Assembly: GCA_030285985.1 (NCBI GenBank)
Contig: CP127384.1
Span: 2,034,501 to 2,098,500 of the forward strand
From: Aquidulcibacter paucihalophilus
GTDB lineage: Bacteria > Pseudomonadota > Alphaproteobacteria > Caulobacterales > Caulobacteraceae
Direction of reading: 5' to 3'
Length of the DNA stretch: 64,000 nucleotides
Positions 53,039 through 62,354 of the stretch are shown piece after piece (the stretch's first letter is position 1; every line of letters starts with the position of its first letter). The notes under the pieces were generated by a model. It ran no database searches and was not told where the DNA came from. It was given only the letters and a program-made list of their open reading frames with translations. The position numbers and the translations under genes were made by a program.

Positions 53039-54442
53039 ATGCCCTACGAAGATTCCCTTTCTCCTGTGACGCCCCGGACCGGTTCGCGCCTGTGGACGGT
53101 CGGCGCGAGCGCAGGCATCGCCATCCTCGCCCTGATCGGCGCGGCTGCGCTGGAGCCCGACAACGCCCTCTGGCTTCTCGGTGCCGCGGCGCTGGTGGGA
53201 GTGAGCGCCTGGACCCTCAACCGCACGCCGGCGTCCGCCGCCGGTCCGGCCCCGGCGCTGGAAACCCCCGCGCCCGATACGGATGCGGCCCTGCTGGAAA
53301 GCGTGTTCGAAGCCCTGGCCGACCCTGTCCTGGTGGTGTCCGGCGGCGAGGCGGATGACATCGCCGGGCGGCGCATCGTCCTGGCCAACACCGCCGCCCG
53401 TGACCTGCTGCGCATCCAGCGCGAGGGCGGACTGCTGGTCCCCGTGCTGCGCGACCCGGCCGTGCTCGAGGCCGTGGACGAGGCTCTGTTCGGCGGCCTG
53501 ACCCGTACCACCGACTACGCCGGCGTGGGGGCCCAGACCCGTCACTGGCGGGCGGTCACCCAGCCCTTGAACGATGCGCAGTCCGGGCCGCTGGCCCTCG
53601 TGGTCCTGCGCGACGAGACCGACGTGCGCCGCATGGAGCTGATGCGCGTCGATTTCCTCGCCAACGCCAGCCACGAGCTGAAGACGCCGCTGGCCTCCCT
53701 GTCCGGCTTCATCGAGACGCTCAAGGGCCACGCCCGCGACGATCCCAAGGCGCGCGACAAATTCCTCGACATCATGGCCACCCAGGCCGACCGGATGAGC
53801 CGGCTGGTCTCGGACCTGCTGTCGCTGAGCCGGATCGAGCTGAACGAACACATCCCTCCGGCGGGCCGGGTCGACCTCGCCCGCGCCGCCGCCGATGTGG
53901 TGGACGCGGTCAGCGTCCTGTCGGCCGAACGCAATGTCGTCGTCCTGCTGGAGGACCGGGATACCAGCGCCCCCGTCAACGGCGACCGGGACGAGATCCT
54001 GCAGGTCGTCCAGAACCTGGTCGACAACGCCATCAAATATTCTCCCGCCAGCGGGACGGTCGAGATCGTGATCCGGCCCGATATCGCCCTCGACGAGGCC
54101 GCAGCGCCCTGGTCCGGCGGCAATCGGGGTGCCGGCGCGACGCGCTTGCCGCTGGTCACGCCCGATCGCGAAACCGGCCAGCGCTTCGCTGCCGTCACCG
54201 TGCGCGATCACGGTCCGGGCCTGGCGCGGGAGCACCTGCCGCGCCTGACCGAGCGCTTCTATCGGGTCGAGGGCCAGAAGAGCGGGGAACGACAGGGCAC
54301 GGGCCTCGGCCTCGCCATCGTCAAACACATCGTCAACCGGCATCGCGGCGGCCTGACCGTGGAAAGCGCGCCGGGACAGGGTGCCGTCTTCACAGCCTAC
54401 TTCCCGGTCGCCCCGCGACGGGACGACGTGACACCTTCATGA
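53039..54442 (+). CDS. phoR: Phosphate regulon sensor histidine kinase PhoR
   Basis: 467 residues. Two N-terminal helices (about 18-40 and 43-60), a PAS-like region (about 85-200), DHp domain with the phospho-acceptor His212 in NASHELKTPLASL, and a catalytic ATPase domain with VDNAIKYSP (N box), VRDHGPGLAREHL (G1) and GTGLGLAIVKHI (G2). It senses Pi status through PstB/PhoU and phosphorylates PhoB. There is no large periplasmic loop, as is usual for PhoR. Upstream are two TGTCAT hexamers 14 bp apart (52981 and 52995), not the normal Pho-box spacing. Confidence 0.92.
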   Translation: MPYEDSLSPVTPRTGSRLWTVGASAGIAILALIGAAALEPDNALWLLGAAALVGVSAWTLNRTPASAAGPAPALETPAPDTDAALLESVFEALADPVLVVSGGEADDIAGRRIVLANTAARDLLRIQREGGLLVPVLRDPAVLEAVDEALFGGLTRTTDYAGVGAQTRHWRAVTQPLNDAQSGPLALVVLRDETDVRRMELMRVDFLANASHELKTPLASLSGFIETLKGHARDDPKARDKFLDIMATQADRMSRLVSDLLSLSRIELNEHIPPAGRVDLARAAADVVDAVSVLSAERNVVVLLEDRDTSAPVNGDRDEILQVVQNLVDNAIKYSPASGTVEIVIRPDIALDEAAAPWSGGNRGAGATRLPLVTPDRETGQRFAAVTVRDHGPGLAREHLPRLTERFYRVEGQKSGERQGTGLGLAIVKHIVNRHRGGLTVESAPGQGAVFTAYFPVAPRRDDVTPS

Positions 54443-54478
54443 CGCGCACCCCACGCTGGGCCTTACGACGTAACAGAA

Positions 54479-54496
54479 CTGTCATCCCCCCGTCGT
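54479..54496 (+). promoter_or_regulatory. Candidate Pho box upstream of pstC
   Basis: CTGTCAT-CCCC-CCGTCGT: two 7-base units with the 11-bp period of PhoB sites. The first unit is a perfect CTGTCAT; the second matches at five of seven. It lies 83 bp before the pstC ATG in the 137-bp gap after phoR, where a PhoB-activated pst promoter is expected. Confidence 0.6.
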
Positions 54497-54579
54497 AATC
54501 CGCTGACCATTCCGGGGCAGTTATCGCCGCGGGACAAACCGGGCGACCGGCCAGTCCGATTCTGCTCTCCCGGACGTCC

Positions 54580-56022
54580 ATGACCTGGCTTTTCCTGCCG
54601 ATCCTGATCGCCGCAGCCGTCGCCGCCTATGTCGGCGGCCGCGCCGTGGCGAGTCGTCGTGCGCGGACCCTGCCGGCCGGCGAACGCTCGCATTCGCGTC
54701 CGGGCCAGCACGGTGCCTATGCCCTGATCTGGACCGCGGTACCCGCCCTGATCATGCTGGTGGCGGCGAGCGTTCTCGCACCCGACATTGAGCGGCAGCT
54801 GACCGCGTCCGGCGCGCCCGAGGCGGTGCAGCAGCTCGAACCCTTCCGCCGCGAGGCCTTCTTCGCGGACGCCCGCGCCGTCGGCGACGGCCGCGCCGCC
54901 GTCCAGATCTGGCCGGCCCCCTACGCCGAACTCCTCCCCGCCGAGGGCCAACGCGCCGCGCGCATCAGCCAGATGCTGTCCCTGGGCGGCATCGTGAGCG
55001 CGGCACTGGCCGCCTTGCTGGGTGCCCTCTTCGTCTTCAGCCAGATCCGGCCGGGCATGCGGGCCCGCAACCGGGTTGAGGGCTGGATCGTCGGTCTGCT
55101 GTTCGCCTGTTCGGCCGTCGCGGTCCTGACCACGGTCGGCATCATCGCTTCGCTCGTCTACGATTCCATGCGGTTCTTCGCCTCCGTGCCGATCGCCGAA
55201 TTCCTGTTCGGAACCCAGTGGAGCCCGCAAACCGCGATCCGCGCCGACCAGGTCGGTTCGACCGGTGCCTTCGGCGCCCTGCCCCTGTTCGCGGGGACCT
55301 TCCTCATCATGCTGATCGCCATGGCGGTGGCCGCGCCCGTGGGTCTGTTCTCGGCCATCTATCTGTCGGAGTACGCCGGGCCGGTGTTCCGCGCGACGGT
55401 CAAGCCGGTGCTGGAGATCCTCGCCGGCGTCCCGACCGTGGTCTACGGCTTCTTCGCCGCCCTGACCGTCGGCCCCGCTTTCCGCGCATTCTTCAACGGC
55501 CTCGGGGCCCTGATGGCCGGCGGACCGCTGGACGGCCTCGGCCAGTATCTGATGCTGGTCCAGAACCAGATGGCGCTCGTCGCCGGCATGGTCATGGGCA
55601 TCATGCTGATCCCCTTCGTCAGCTCCCTGTCGGACGACATCATCAACGCCGTGCCGCAGAGCCTGCGTGACGGTTCCTATGCCATGGGGGCCACCAAGTC
55701 CGAGACGGTGAAGCGTGTGCTGCTGCCCGCCGCCCTGCCCGGCGTCGCCGGGGCCATGCTGCTGGCCATGTCGCGGGCCATCGGCGAGACCATGATCGTC
55801 ACCATGGCCGCCGGCCTCGCCGCCCGCCTGACCCTGAACCCGCTGGACACCGTCACCACCGTCACGGTGCAGATCGTCACCCTGCTGACCGGCGACCAGG
55901 AGTTCAACAGCCCCAAGACCCTGTCCGCCTTCGGCCTCGGCCTGACCCTGTTCGTGGTCACCCTGATGCTGAACATCGTCGCCCAACGCATCGTCCAGAC
56001 CTACCGGCAGCAGTATGACTGA
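54580..56022 (+). CDS. pstC: Phosphate ABC transporter permease PstC
   Basis: 480 residues, longer than E. coli PstC (319) because of an N-terminal extension with extra helices and a periplasmic segment (about 60-130), usual for alphaproteobacteria. The permease core has ILAGVPTVVYGFFAAL, QNQMALVAGMVMGIML and AMGATKSETVKRVLLPAALP, the EAA coupling loop. Overlaps pstA by 8 nt. Inner membrane. Confidence 0.94.
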   Translation: MTWLFLPILIAAAVAAYVGGRAVASRRARTLPAGERSHSRPGQHGAYALIWTAVPALIMLVAASVLAPDIERQLTASGAPEAVQQLEPFRREAFFADARAVGDGRAAVQIWPAPYAELLPAEGQRAARISQMLSLGGIVSAALAALLGALFVFSQIRPGMRARNRVEGWIVGLLFACSAVAVLTTVGIIASLVYDSMRFFASVPIAEFLFGTQWSPQTAIRADQVGSTGAFGALPLFAGTFLIMLIAMAVAAPVGLFSAIYLSEYAGPVFRATVKPVLEILAGVPTVVYGFFAALTVGPAFRAFFNGLGALMAGGPLDGLGQYLMLVQNQMALVAGMVMGIMLIPFVSSLSDDIINAVPQSLRDGSYAMGATKSETVKRVLLPAALPGVAGAMLLAMSRAIGETMIVTMAAGLAARLTLNPLDTVTTVTVQIVTLLTGDQEFNSPKTLSAFGLGLTLFVVTLMLNIVAQRIVQTYRQQYD

Positions 56023-57301
56023 TACGTCTGTCACCCCGGAAATTCGCGCCCGGCGCCTGCGCGCGGGTCTGAAGCGGCGCTATGCCCGCGAGGGCCGGTT
56101 CAAACTCTATGGCCTGCTCGCCATCGGCGTCGCGGTCGGCTTCCTGCTGCTGCTGCTCGGCCGGATCATCGAACAGGGCCACACGGCCTTCTACACCCAC
56201 ACCATCACCGTGCCGGTCTATATGGATCCCGCCCGGGTCGATCGCGCCTATCCGCAGGGCACCAATTTCGAGTTGCTGGTTGCCGAGCAGCAGCTTGTAC
56301 GCATGGGCGTCGCCGACGATGCCGCGGGCACCAAGGCCGCCGCCATGCGCAGCCTGTTCTCCTCCGAGCTCAAATTCGCCGCCGCCGCCCGCATCCAGAG
56401 CAATCCTGATCTGATCGGCCAGACCGTGCCGATCGCCGCGCCGGTGTCCGACGACGCCGACCTGTTCTTCAAGCATGAGATTTCGCGGGACACGCCCGCC
56501 GACCAGCGCCGCATCAGCGACGAACAGATCGACTGGCTGGACCGGATGAAGGCCTCCGGCCAGGTCGCTGCCCACTTCAATACCGGCCTCTTCACCAAGG
56601 GCGACTCCACCGAGCCCGAGCTGGCCGGGGTGCTCGGTGCCGTGGTCGGCTCGGCCCTGATGCTGCTGGTCACCGCCTTCATCGCCATTCCGCTGGGCGT
56701 CGGTGCGGCCCTGTATCTGGAAGAGTTCGCGCCGCGCGGCCGGATCACCGACCTGATCGAGGTCAACATCAACAACCTCGCGGCCGTGCCGTCGATCATC
56801 TACGGCCTGCTGGGTCTGGCCCTGTTCATCAACTGGATGCACCTGCCCCGCGCCAGCCCGCTGGTCGGCGGCCTGGTCCTGGCCCTGATGGCCCTGCCGA
56901 CCATCATCATCGCCACCCGCTCCTCGCTGAAGGCCGTGCCGCCCTCGATCCGCGAAGCCGCCCTGGCCATGGGCGCGTCGAAGACCCAGACGGTGTTCCA
57001 GCACACCCTGCCGCTGGCCATGCCCGGCGTCATGACCGGTGCCATCATCTCCATGGCCCACGCACTCGGCGAGACCGCCCCCCTGCTGCTGATCGGCATG
57101 GTCAGCTTCATCCCGGGCATCCCCGCCTCCTTCGGCGAGCCGACCGGCGCGTTGCCGTCGCTGGTCTACATCTGGGAGAACGCGTCAGAGCGCGCCTTCC
57201 ACGAACGGACGGCCGCGGCCATCCTCGTCCTCCTCGCCTTTATGATCGTCATGAACGCCGCCGCCATCTTCCTGCGGCGACGCTTTGAACGCCGGTGGTA
57301 A
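56015..57301 (+). CDS. pstA: Phosphate ABC transporter permease PstA
   Basis: 428 residues. An N-terminal DUF3333-type part with one helix (about 32-50) and a periplasmic insert to about residue 205 precedes the permease core: [19 protein letters not shown] and [20 protein letters not shown] (EAA loop), ending [13 protein letters not shown]. The insert is a known lineage feature, absent from E. coli PstA (296). Partner of PstC in Pi import. Confidence 0.94.
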   Translation: MTDTSVTPEIRARRLRAGLKRRYAREGRFKLYGLLAIGVAVGFLLLLLGRIIEQGHTAFYTHTITVPVYMDPARVDRAYPQGTNFELLVAEQQLVRMGVADDAAGTKAAAMRSLFSSELKFAAAARIQSNPDLIGQTVPIAAPVSDDADLFFKHEISRDTPADQRRISDEQIDWLDRMKASGQVAAHFNTGLFTKGDSTEPELAGVLGAVVGSALMLLVTAFIAIPLGVGAALYLEEFAPRGRITDLIEVNINNLAAVPSIIYGLLGLALFINWMHLPRASPLVGGLVLALMALPTIIIATRSSLKAVPPSIREAALAMGASKTQTVFQHTLPLAMPGVMTGAIISMAHALGETAPLLLIGMVSFIPGIPASFGEPTGALPSLVYIWENASERAFHERTAAAILVLLAFMIVMNAAAIFLRRRFERRW

Positions 57302-57305
57302 GATA

Positions 57306-58169
57306 ATGAAGTTCACCCTCTTTCGCGCAGCGGACGGAACTGAGGGCGGTTCGCCCGCCGGTCCGCCCGTGATCGCGGCCCCGCCCGTCGTGCACAACTC
57401 CGCGCCGATGGGCCCGACCAAGATCGCCGCCCGCGACGTGTCCGTCTTCTACAGCGGCAAACAGGCGCTGTACGACGTCTCGCTGGACATTCCGGACAAG
57501 ACCGTCACCGCCCTGATCGGCCCGTCGGGCTGCGGAAAGTCGACCTTCCTGCGGACCATGAACCGCATGAACGACACGATTACGGGCTGCAAGGTCACCG
57601 GCCGGATCGAGATGGACGGGGACGACATCAACGCGAAAGCGGTTGATCCCGTGCTGCTGCGCGCCCGGGTCGGCATGGTCTTCCAGAAGCCCAACCCCTT
57701 CCCCAAGACCATCTACGAGAACGTCGCCTACGGCCCCCGCATCCACGGTCTGGCGGCGTCGAAATCGGAGCTGGACGGCGTCGTTGAGGCCTCGCTGAAG
57801 CGCGCGGGTCTCTGGGAAGAGGTCGCCGACCGCCTGCACTCGCCCGGCACCGGCCTTTCCGGCGGTCAGCAGCAGCGTCTGGTCATCGCCCGTGCCATCG
57901 CCGTCGAGCCCGAAGTGATCCTGATGGACGAGCCCTGCTCGGCCCTGGACCCGATCGCCACCGCCCGGATCGAGGAACTGATCGACGAGCTGCGCGAGCG
58001 CTACTGCATCGTCATCGTGACCCACTCCATGGCCCAGGCCGCGCGGGTCAGCCAGCGCACCGCCTTCTTCCACATGGGTCGGCTGGTCGAGACCGGCGAC
58101 ACCGAGGACATCTTCACCAATCCCCGCGAGCGGCGCACGCTGGACTACATCACCGGACGATTCGGCTGA
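57306..58169 (+). CDS. pstB: Phosphate ABC transporter ATP-binding protein PstB
   Basis: 287 residues. Walker [37 protein letters not shown], signature LSGGQQQRL, Walker [15 protein letters not shown]-loop [13 protein letters not shown]. An N-terminal tail of about 35 residues precedes the fold. ATG at 57306; a TTG seven codons earlier lies in the pstA end. One-base TGATG overlap with phoU. Confidence 0.96.
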   Translation: MKFTLFRAADGTEGGSPAGPPVIAAPPVVHNSAPMGPTKIAARDVSVFYSGKQALYDVSLDIPDKTVTALIGPSGCGKSTFLRTMNRMNDTITGCKVTGRIEMDGDDINAKAVDPVLLRARVGMVFQKPNPFPKTIYENVAYGPRIHGLAASKSELDGVVEASLKRAGLWEEVADRLHSPGTGLSGGQQQRLVIARAIAVEPEVILMDEPCSALDPIATARIEELIDELRERYCIVIVTHSMAQAARVSQRTAFFHMGRLVETGDTEDIFTNPRERRTLDYITGRFG

Positions 58170-58891
58170 TGCCCCAGCACACCGTCAAGGCCTATGGCGA
58201 CGAACTCAACCAGCTGACGGCAGAGGTCGCCCGCATGGGCGGTCTCGCCGAGGCCCAGGTCGCTGACGCCGTTGATTCCGTGGCCCGGCGCGACGTCGCC
58301 CTGGCCCGCGCCGTCGTGGAGCGCGATGGCCGTCTGGACTCCATGCACCGCGACATCGAGCGCAAGGCCATCCGCCTGATCGCCCTGCGCCAGCCGGTCG
58401 CCTCCGACCTGCGCCGGACTCTCGCCTCCATGAAGCTGGCCATGGATCTGGAACGCACCGGGGACCTGGCCAAGAACATCGCCAAGCGCGGCCTGATCCT
58501 CGCCGAGGGCGAGCCGATGCAGCCCCTGACCCGTTCGATCGAGCGGATGGGCAAGCTGGTGTCCATGCGCCTGCGCGACGTGCTCGATGCCTATGCCGCG
58601 GCCGAGATCGACCGCGCCATCGCCGTCTGGAACACCGACGACGAGGTCGACGAGCACTACAACGCCCTGTTCCGCGAGCTGCTGACCTACATGATGGGCG
58701 ACCCGCGCACGATCACGGCCGGGACCCACCTGCTGTTCATGGCCAAGAACCTCGAGCGGATCGGCGATCACGCCACCAATATCGCCGAAACCATCTACTA
58801 CGAGATCACCGGCCAGGAGTTCACGGGCGAGCGCCCGCGCTGGAACCCCGACGCTGCCGAAGCCGCCCCCGAAACGCCGACGCCCGTCTGA
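58169..58891 (+). CDS. phoU: Phosphate signalling protein PhoU
   Basis: 240 residues, two three-helix bundles. First metal-binding motif region ERKAIRLIALRQPVASDLRR, second LLFMAKNLERIGDHATNIAE; both carry the ExxxD-type ligands. PhoU links Pst to PhoR and shuts PhoB off when Pi is ample. Starts on the pstB stop and precedes phoB by 16 bp. Confidence 0.95.
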   Translation: MPQHTVKAYGDELNQLTAEVARMGGLAEAQVADAVDSVARRDVALARAVVERDGRLDSMHRDIERKAIRLIALRQPVASDLRRTLASMKLAMDLERTGDLAKNIAKRGLILAEGEPMQPLTRSIERMGKLVSMRLRDVLDAYAAAEIDRAIAVWNTDDEVDEHYNALFRELLTYMMGDPRTITAGTHLLFMAKNLERIGDHATNIAETIYYEITGQEFTGERPRWNPDAAEAAPETPTPV

Positions 58892-58907
58892 ACCCGGAGA
58901 ATATCCC

Positions 58908-59597
58908 GTGCAGCCCTATGTTCTGGTGATGGAAGACGAGGACGCCCTGGCGACCCTCCTGTCCTACAACCTTGAAAAGGAAGGCTATCGCGTCGTGGTC
59001 GCCTCCGATGGCGAAGAGGGGATGCTGCAGATCGAGGAGCGTCTGCCCGATCTGGTTCTGCTGGACTGGATGCTGCCCAAACTGTCGGGGATCGAGGTCT
59101 GCCGTCGCATCCGCGGCAAGTCCGAGACCCGCAACATGCCGATCATCATGCTGACCGCGCGCGGCGAGGAAAGCGACCGGATCCGCGGCCTCGACACGGG
59201 TGCCGACGACTATCTGACCAAGCCCTTCTCGATGAGCGAACTGATCGCCCGCATCCGCGCCGTGCTCCGCCGCATCCGCCCGGGCCTGGCCGACGATCGC
59301 CTCAACCACGGTGACATCGTCATCGACCGCGTCGCCCACCGCGTCCGCCGCGCCGGCAACGAGATCCACCTGGGCCCCACCGAATTCCGCCTGCTCGACC
59401 ACCTGATGCAGCACCCCGGCCGCGTCTTCAGCCGCGAGCAGCTGCTCGACGCCGTCTGGGGCTCGGACGTCTATGTCGAGGCCCGCACCGTCGACGTCCA
59501 CGTCGGCCGCCTGCGCAAGGCGCTGAACGTTGAGGGCACGGTCAATCCGATCCGGACGGTCCGGTCGGCGGGCTATTCGCTCGATCTGGGCGGCTGA
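58908..59597 (+). CDS. phoB: Phosphate regulon response regulator PhoB
   Basis: 229 residues. Receiver domain with VMEDEDALATLLSYNLEKEG, phospho-acceptor Asp53 in LVLLDWMLP, LTARGEESDRIRGLDTGADD and the KPF switch lysine; winged-helix DNA-binding domain with GPTEFRLLDHLMQHPGRVFS and ARTVDVHVGRLRKALN. It should bind Pho boxes such as the one at 54479. GTG start. Its last 25 bases overlap a convergent small gene. Confidence 0.95.
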   Translation: MQPYVLVMEDEDALATLLSYNLEKEGYRVVVASDGEEGMLQIEERLPDLVLLDWMLPKLSGIEVCRRIRGKSETRNMPIIMLTARGEESDRIRGLDTGADDYLTKPFSMSELIARIRAVLRRIRPGLADDRLNHGDIVIDRVAHRVRRAGNEIHLGPTEFRLLDHLMQHPGRVFSREQLLDAVWGSDVYVEARTVDVHVGRLRKALNVEGTVNPIRTVRSAGYSLDLGG

Positions 59598-59929
59598 ATC
59601 CGAACCAGCGGCGCAGTGCGCCCCAGTTCGCGGATGAGGCCGTCCTGCCCGCCCGGAAGGGCATATGAAATCGGGGCCGGGCAGCCCCGGACCGTTCGAT
59701 CCAGCAACAGATAGCGCCGCACCTCCCCATCCGGCCTGTAGATCATGTCGAGCCGAAGGTCGGCCGTCCCGGACGGCTCAGCGATCCTCTGAAATCGATC
59801 GACGTCACAGAGAGTCGTGGCGGGGCCATCGGCCTCGATCACCTGCAGGCGAATCGGAGGCGCGGGCGGCGGGACAGGCCCGGTCAGCGTGGAAGGGTCC
59901 TGTATCAGCATCAGTATAAGCGGCAGCAT
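59573..59929 (-). CDS. Hypothetical secreted protein, overlaps phoB 3' end
   Basis: 118 residues with no family I recognise. A short hydrophobic start (MLPLILMLIQDPS) may be a signal peptide; two Cys follow (TTLCDVDRF, VRGCPAPI). RLDMIYRPDGEVRRYLLLDR looks like a compact beta domain. The ATG at 59929 has GGAG eight bases upstream. The C-terminal 8 codons lie antisense to the phoB end. Codon use looks native, but it is the least certain gene here. Confidence 0.5.
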   Translation of the reverse strand: MLPLILMLIQDPSTLTGPVPPPAPPIRLQVIEADGPATTLCDVDRFQRIAEPSGTADLRLDMIYRPDGEVRRYLLLDRTVRGCPAPISYALPGGQDGLIRELGRTAPLVRIQPPRSSE

Positions 59930-60102
59930 GACAACGTCTCCGTGCGTGACCGCTATACTCCAGATCGCGAGACGCGTCATCCGGGGGCGGCTCACGGGAC
60001 GAGCGAGCTGCAGCATCTCGTTCTGCCCTTGCGGGAGAACGAACGCACTTCCCTCGACGGATGAAGCGGCTAGGGTCGCCTTTCCCTGACAGGAGCCCGC
60101 TC

Positions 60103-61935
60103 ATGCGTCGTCGCACATTCCTTTCGACCCTGCCCGCCGGTGCCCTTCTCGCCGGCGCCGGGACCGCCACCGCGGGCGCGCCTCCGGCAGCCGCACGCGC
60201 CCCGCTTCGTCAGTCCGCCCCCACCGACCCCTACGCCGGCATTGGCCCAGGCAACCGCAACAGCGGTGTCCAGTTCGTCGGTCGCTCCACGGTCTGGGGC
60301 GCGCACGGCGCCGCCGCCACGGCCCACCCCCGCGCCACCCTGATCGGCATCGACACCCTGCGGCGCGGCGGTTCGGCCATCGATGCGGCCATCGCCATCA
60401 ACGCGGCCCTCGGCTTCCTCGAGCCGACCGCCAACGGCATCGGCGGCGACGCCTTCTGCATGCTGTGGGACCCGGCGCAGCGGAAGGTCGTCGGCTTCAA
60501 CGGTTCCGGAAACAGTCCCCTCGCGTTGTCGCTGGAGACGGCCCGGTCGAAGAAGGCCGAGGACGGCTATCTGCCGCCCTATGGCGCGGTCACGGTCAAT
60601 GTCCCGGGCACGGTCGACGCCTGGTGGAGCGCCCACCAGCGCTACGGCAAACTGCCCTGGGCCGACGTCCTGCTGCCCGTCGCCGAGCTGTGCGAGGAGG
60701 GCGTGCCCATGCCCCAGCTCATCGCCTGGTACCTTCAGCGCAACATGGCGGGGTTCGATCGCCGCGCGGGGATCATCGAGGAGAACGACAACCGCAAGCG
60801 GGTCTACGCCCCCGACGGCCGTACGCCCGCGGTCGGCGAAGTCTTCGCCAACCCCGACCTCGGCCGGACCCTGCGCCTGATCGCCGAGGGCGGTCGTGAC
60901 GCCTTCTATGAGGGGGTCATCGCCGACCACATCGAACGCTATTTCCGTCGCATCGGCGGCTGGATGACCAAGGCCGATCTGGCACCGCACCGCACCGAAT
61001 GGGTCGAGCCGATCCGCACCGACTATCGCGGCGTCGAGGTCTATGGGCTCGGGCCGAACACCCAGGGCCTGTCGACCAATCAGATCCTCAACATCTGTGA
61101 GCGGTTCGACCTCAAGGGCATGGGTTTCCAGTCCGCCGCCTCGATCCACCACCAGGCCGAGGCCAAGCGTCTGGCGTTCGAGGACCGGGCCAAATGGTTC
61201 GCCGACGACCGTTTCAGCCGCACGCCGGTCGAATGGCTGAACTCCAAGGCCTATGCCGCCGAACGCGCCGCCCTGATCCGCCCCGACCGGGTCATGGACC
61301 GCGCCTTCCCCGGCGACGCCCCGACGCAGGGCGACACGACCTATTTCAGCGTCGCCGACAAGGACGGCATGATGGTCAGCTGGATCCAGTCCAACTATCG
61401 CGGCATGGGCTCCGGCCTCGTCCCCGACGGCCCCGACGGCCGGACGCTGGGCTTCATGTTCCAGGACCGCGGCGAGCTGTTCGCCCTGACCGACGGCCAT
61501 CCCAACGTCTACGCCCCCGGCAAGCGGCCCTTCCACACCATCATCCCCGGCTTCGCCTGTAAGGACGGCGAGCCCTGGATGGCCATGGGCGTGATGGGCG
61601 GCGGCATGCAGCCGCAGGGGCAGGCCCAGATCATCATCAATATGGTCGACTACGGCCTCGACCCGCAGGAAGCCGGCGACGCCCCGCGCTGGCAGCATGA
61701 AGGCTCGTCGGAGCCGACGGGCCATCCGTCCGAAGGTGTCGGCACCCTGTTCCTCGAGACCGGGGTCCCGGCCGCCACCAAGGCGCAGCTGGCGGCCATG
61801 GGCTGGGTCCTGGGCGGGCCGAACGGCGGCTTCGGCGGCTATCAGAATGTGGTGCGGCAGGTGAACGGGCGCGGGCCCTGGACCTATGGCGCGGCGACGG
61901 AGATGCGCAAGGACGGCATCGCCCTGGCCTACTGA
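60103..61935 (+). CDS. Gamma-glutamyltransferase family protein, Tat-exported
   Basis: 610 residues, Ntn-hydrolase. The N-terminus MRRRTFLSTLPAGALLAG is a twin-arginine signal. The large subunit begins GAHGAAATAHPRATLIGIDT; the autocleavage and nucleophile Thr is Thr412 in GDTTYFSVADKDG. NANGIGGDAF-like TANGIGGDAFCMLWD and VMGGGMQPQGQAQI are conserved blocks. Likely a periplasmic glutathione or cephalosporin-acylase-like hydrolase; the substrate is not fixed. ATG at 60103 follows CAGGAG. TGATG overlap with the next small gene. Confidence 0.9.
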   Translation: MRRRTFLSTLPAGALLAGAGTATAGAPPAAARAPLRQSAPTDPYAGIGPGNRNSGVQFVGRSTVWGAHGAAATAHPRATLIGIDTLRRGGSAIDAAIAINAALGFLEPTANGIGGDAFCMLWDPAQRKVVGFNGSGNSPLALSLETARSKKAEDGYLPPYGAVTVNVPGTVDAWWSAHQRYGKLPWADVLLPVAELCEEGVPMPQLIAWYLQRNMAGFDRRAGIIEENDNRKRVYAPDGRTPAVGEVFANPDLGRTLRLIAEGGRDAFYEGVIADHIERYFRRIGGWMTKADLAPHRTEWVEPIRTDYRGVEVYGLGPNTQGLSTNQILNICERFDLKGMGFQSAASIHHQAEAKRLAFEDRAKWFADDRFSRTPVEWLNSKAYAAERAALIRPDRVMDRAFPGDAPTQGDTTYFSVADKDGMMVSWIQSNYRGMGSGLVPDGPDGRTLGFMFQDRGELFALTDGHPNVYAPGKRPFHTIIPGFACKDGEPWMAMGVMGGGMQPQGQAQIIINMVDYGLDPQEAGDAPRWQHEGSSEPTGHPSEGVGTLFLETGVPAATKAQLAAMGWVLGGPNGGFGGYQNVVRQVNGRGPWTYGAATEMRKDGIALAY

Positions 61936-62351
61936 TGGCGGACATGGACCTCACGGGCCGGTGGACCGGCGTCTATTTCTACCCCACGGATCCGGTTCAG
62001 AATCCCTTCGATGACTGCCCGCCGACGCCGTTCACAGCCGAATTGAGGGATACGGCGGGCCTCGTAACGGGCACGACATCGGAGCCGGACGTGATGTACG
62101 GCAACGCTGATATTCCATCGATCATCGACGGCAGTCACGACGGCAGCACCCTTCGCTTCGTCAAGTTCAGCGAAGCGCCAGAAGGGTTCGAAGACGCAAT
62201 CAACTACGACGGGGCGATCTCGAAGGATGGCCTGACCATTGACGGTGGGTGGAGCATCCCGGGAGGGTGGTCGGGGACATTCCGCATGCAACGCCAGTCC
62301 GGCGCGGCTGCAAGTCGCGAAGCCGAGGCGGCGGACAGCATCACCCGATAG
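61935..62351 (+). CDS. Hypothetical cytoplasmic protein
   Basis: 138 residues, no family recognised. DLTGRWTGVYFYPTD at the start and GGWSIPGGWSGTFRMQRQ near the end suggest a small beta-barrel (lipocalin-like) fold, a guess. Codon use is less GC-rich than its neighbours (TTGAGGGATACG, GATATTCCATCG), which may mean recent acquisition. It starts on the stop of the glutamyltransferase gene (TGATG), so it is probably translated with it. Confidence 0.6.
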   Translation: MADMDLTGRWTGVYFYPTDPVQNPFDDCPPTPFTAELRDTAGLVTGTTSEPDVMYGNADIPSIIDGSHDGSTLRFVKFSEAPEGFEDAINYDGAISKDGLTIDGGWSIPGGWSGTFRMQRQSGAAASREAEAADSITR

Positions 62352-62354
62352 AGG

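Noticed and set aside
54463..56034. 523-codon minus-strand frame opposite pstC
   Set aside because: Gly/Gln/His/Asp-rich, typical of antisense to a hydrophobic membrane protein; not a gene.
60070..61725. 551-codon minus-strand frame opposite the gamma-glutamyltransferase gene
   Set aside because: Antisense shadow; the plus strand has a Tat signal and Ntn-hydrolase motifs.
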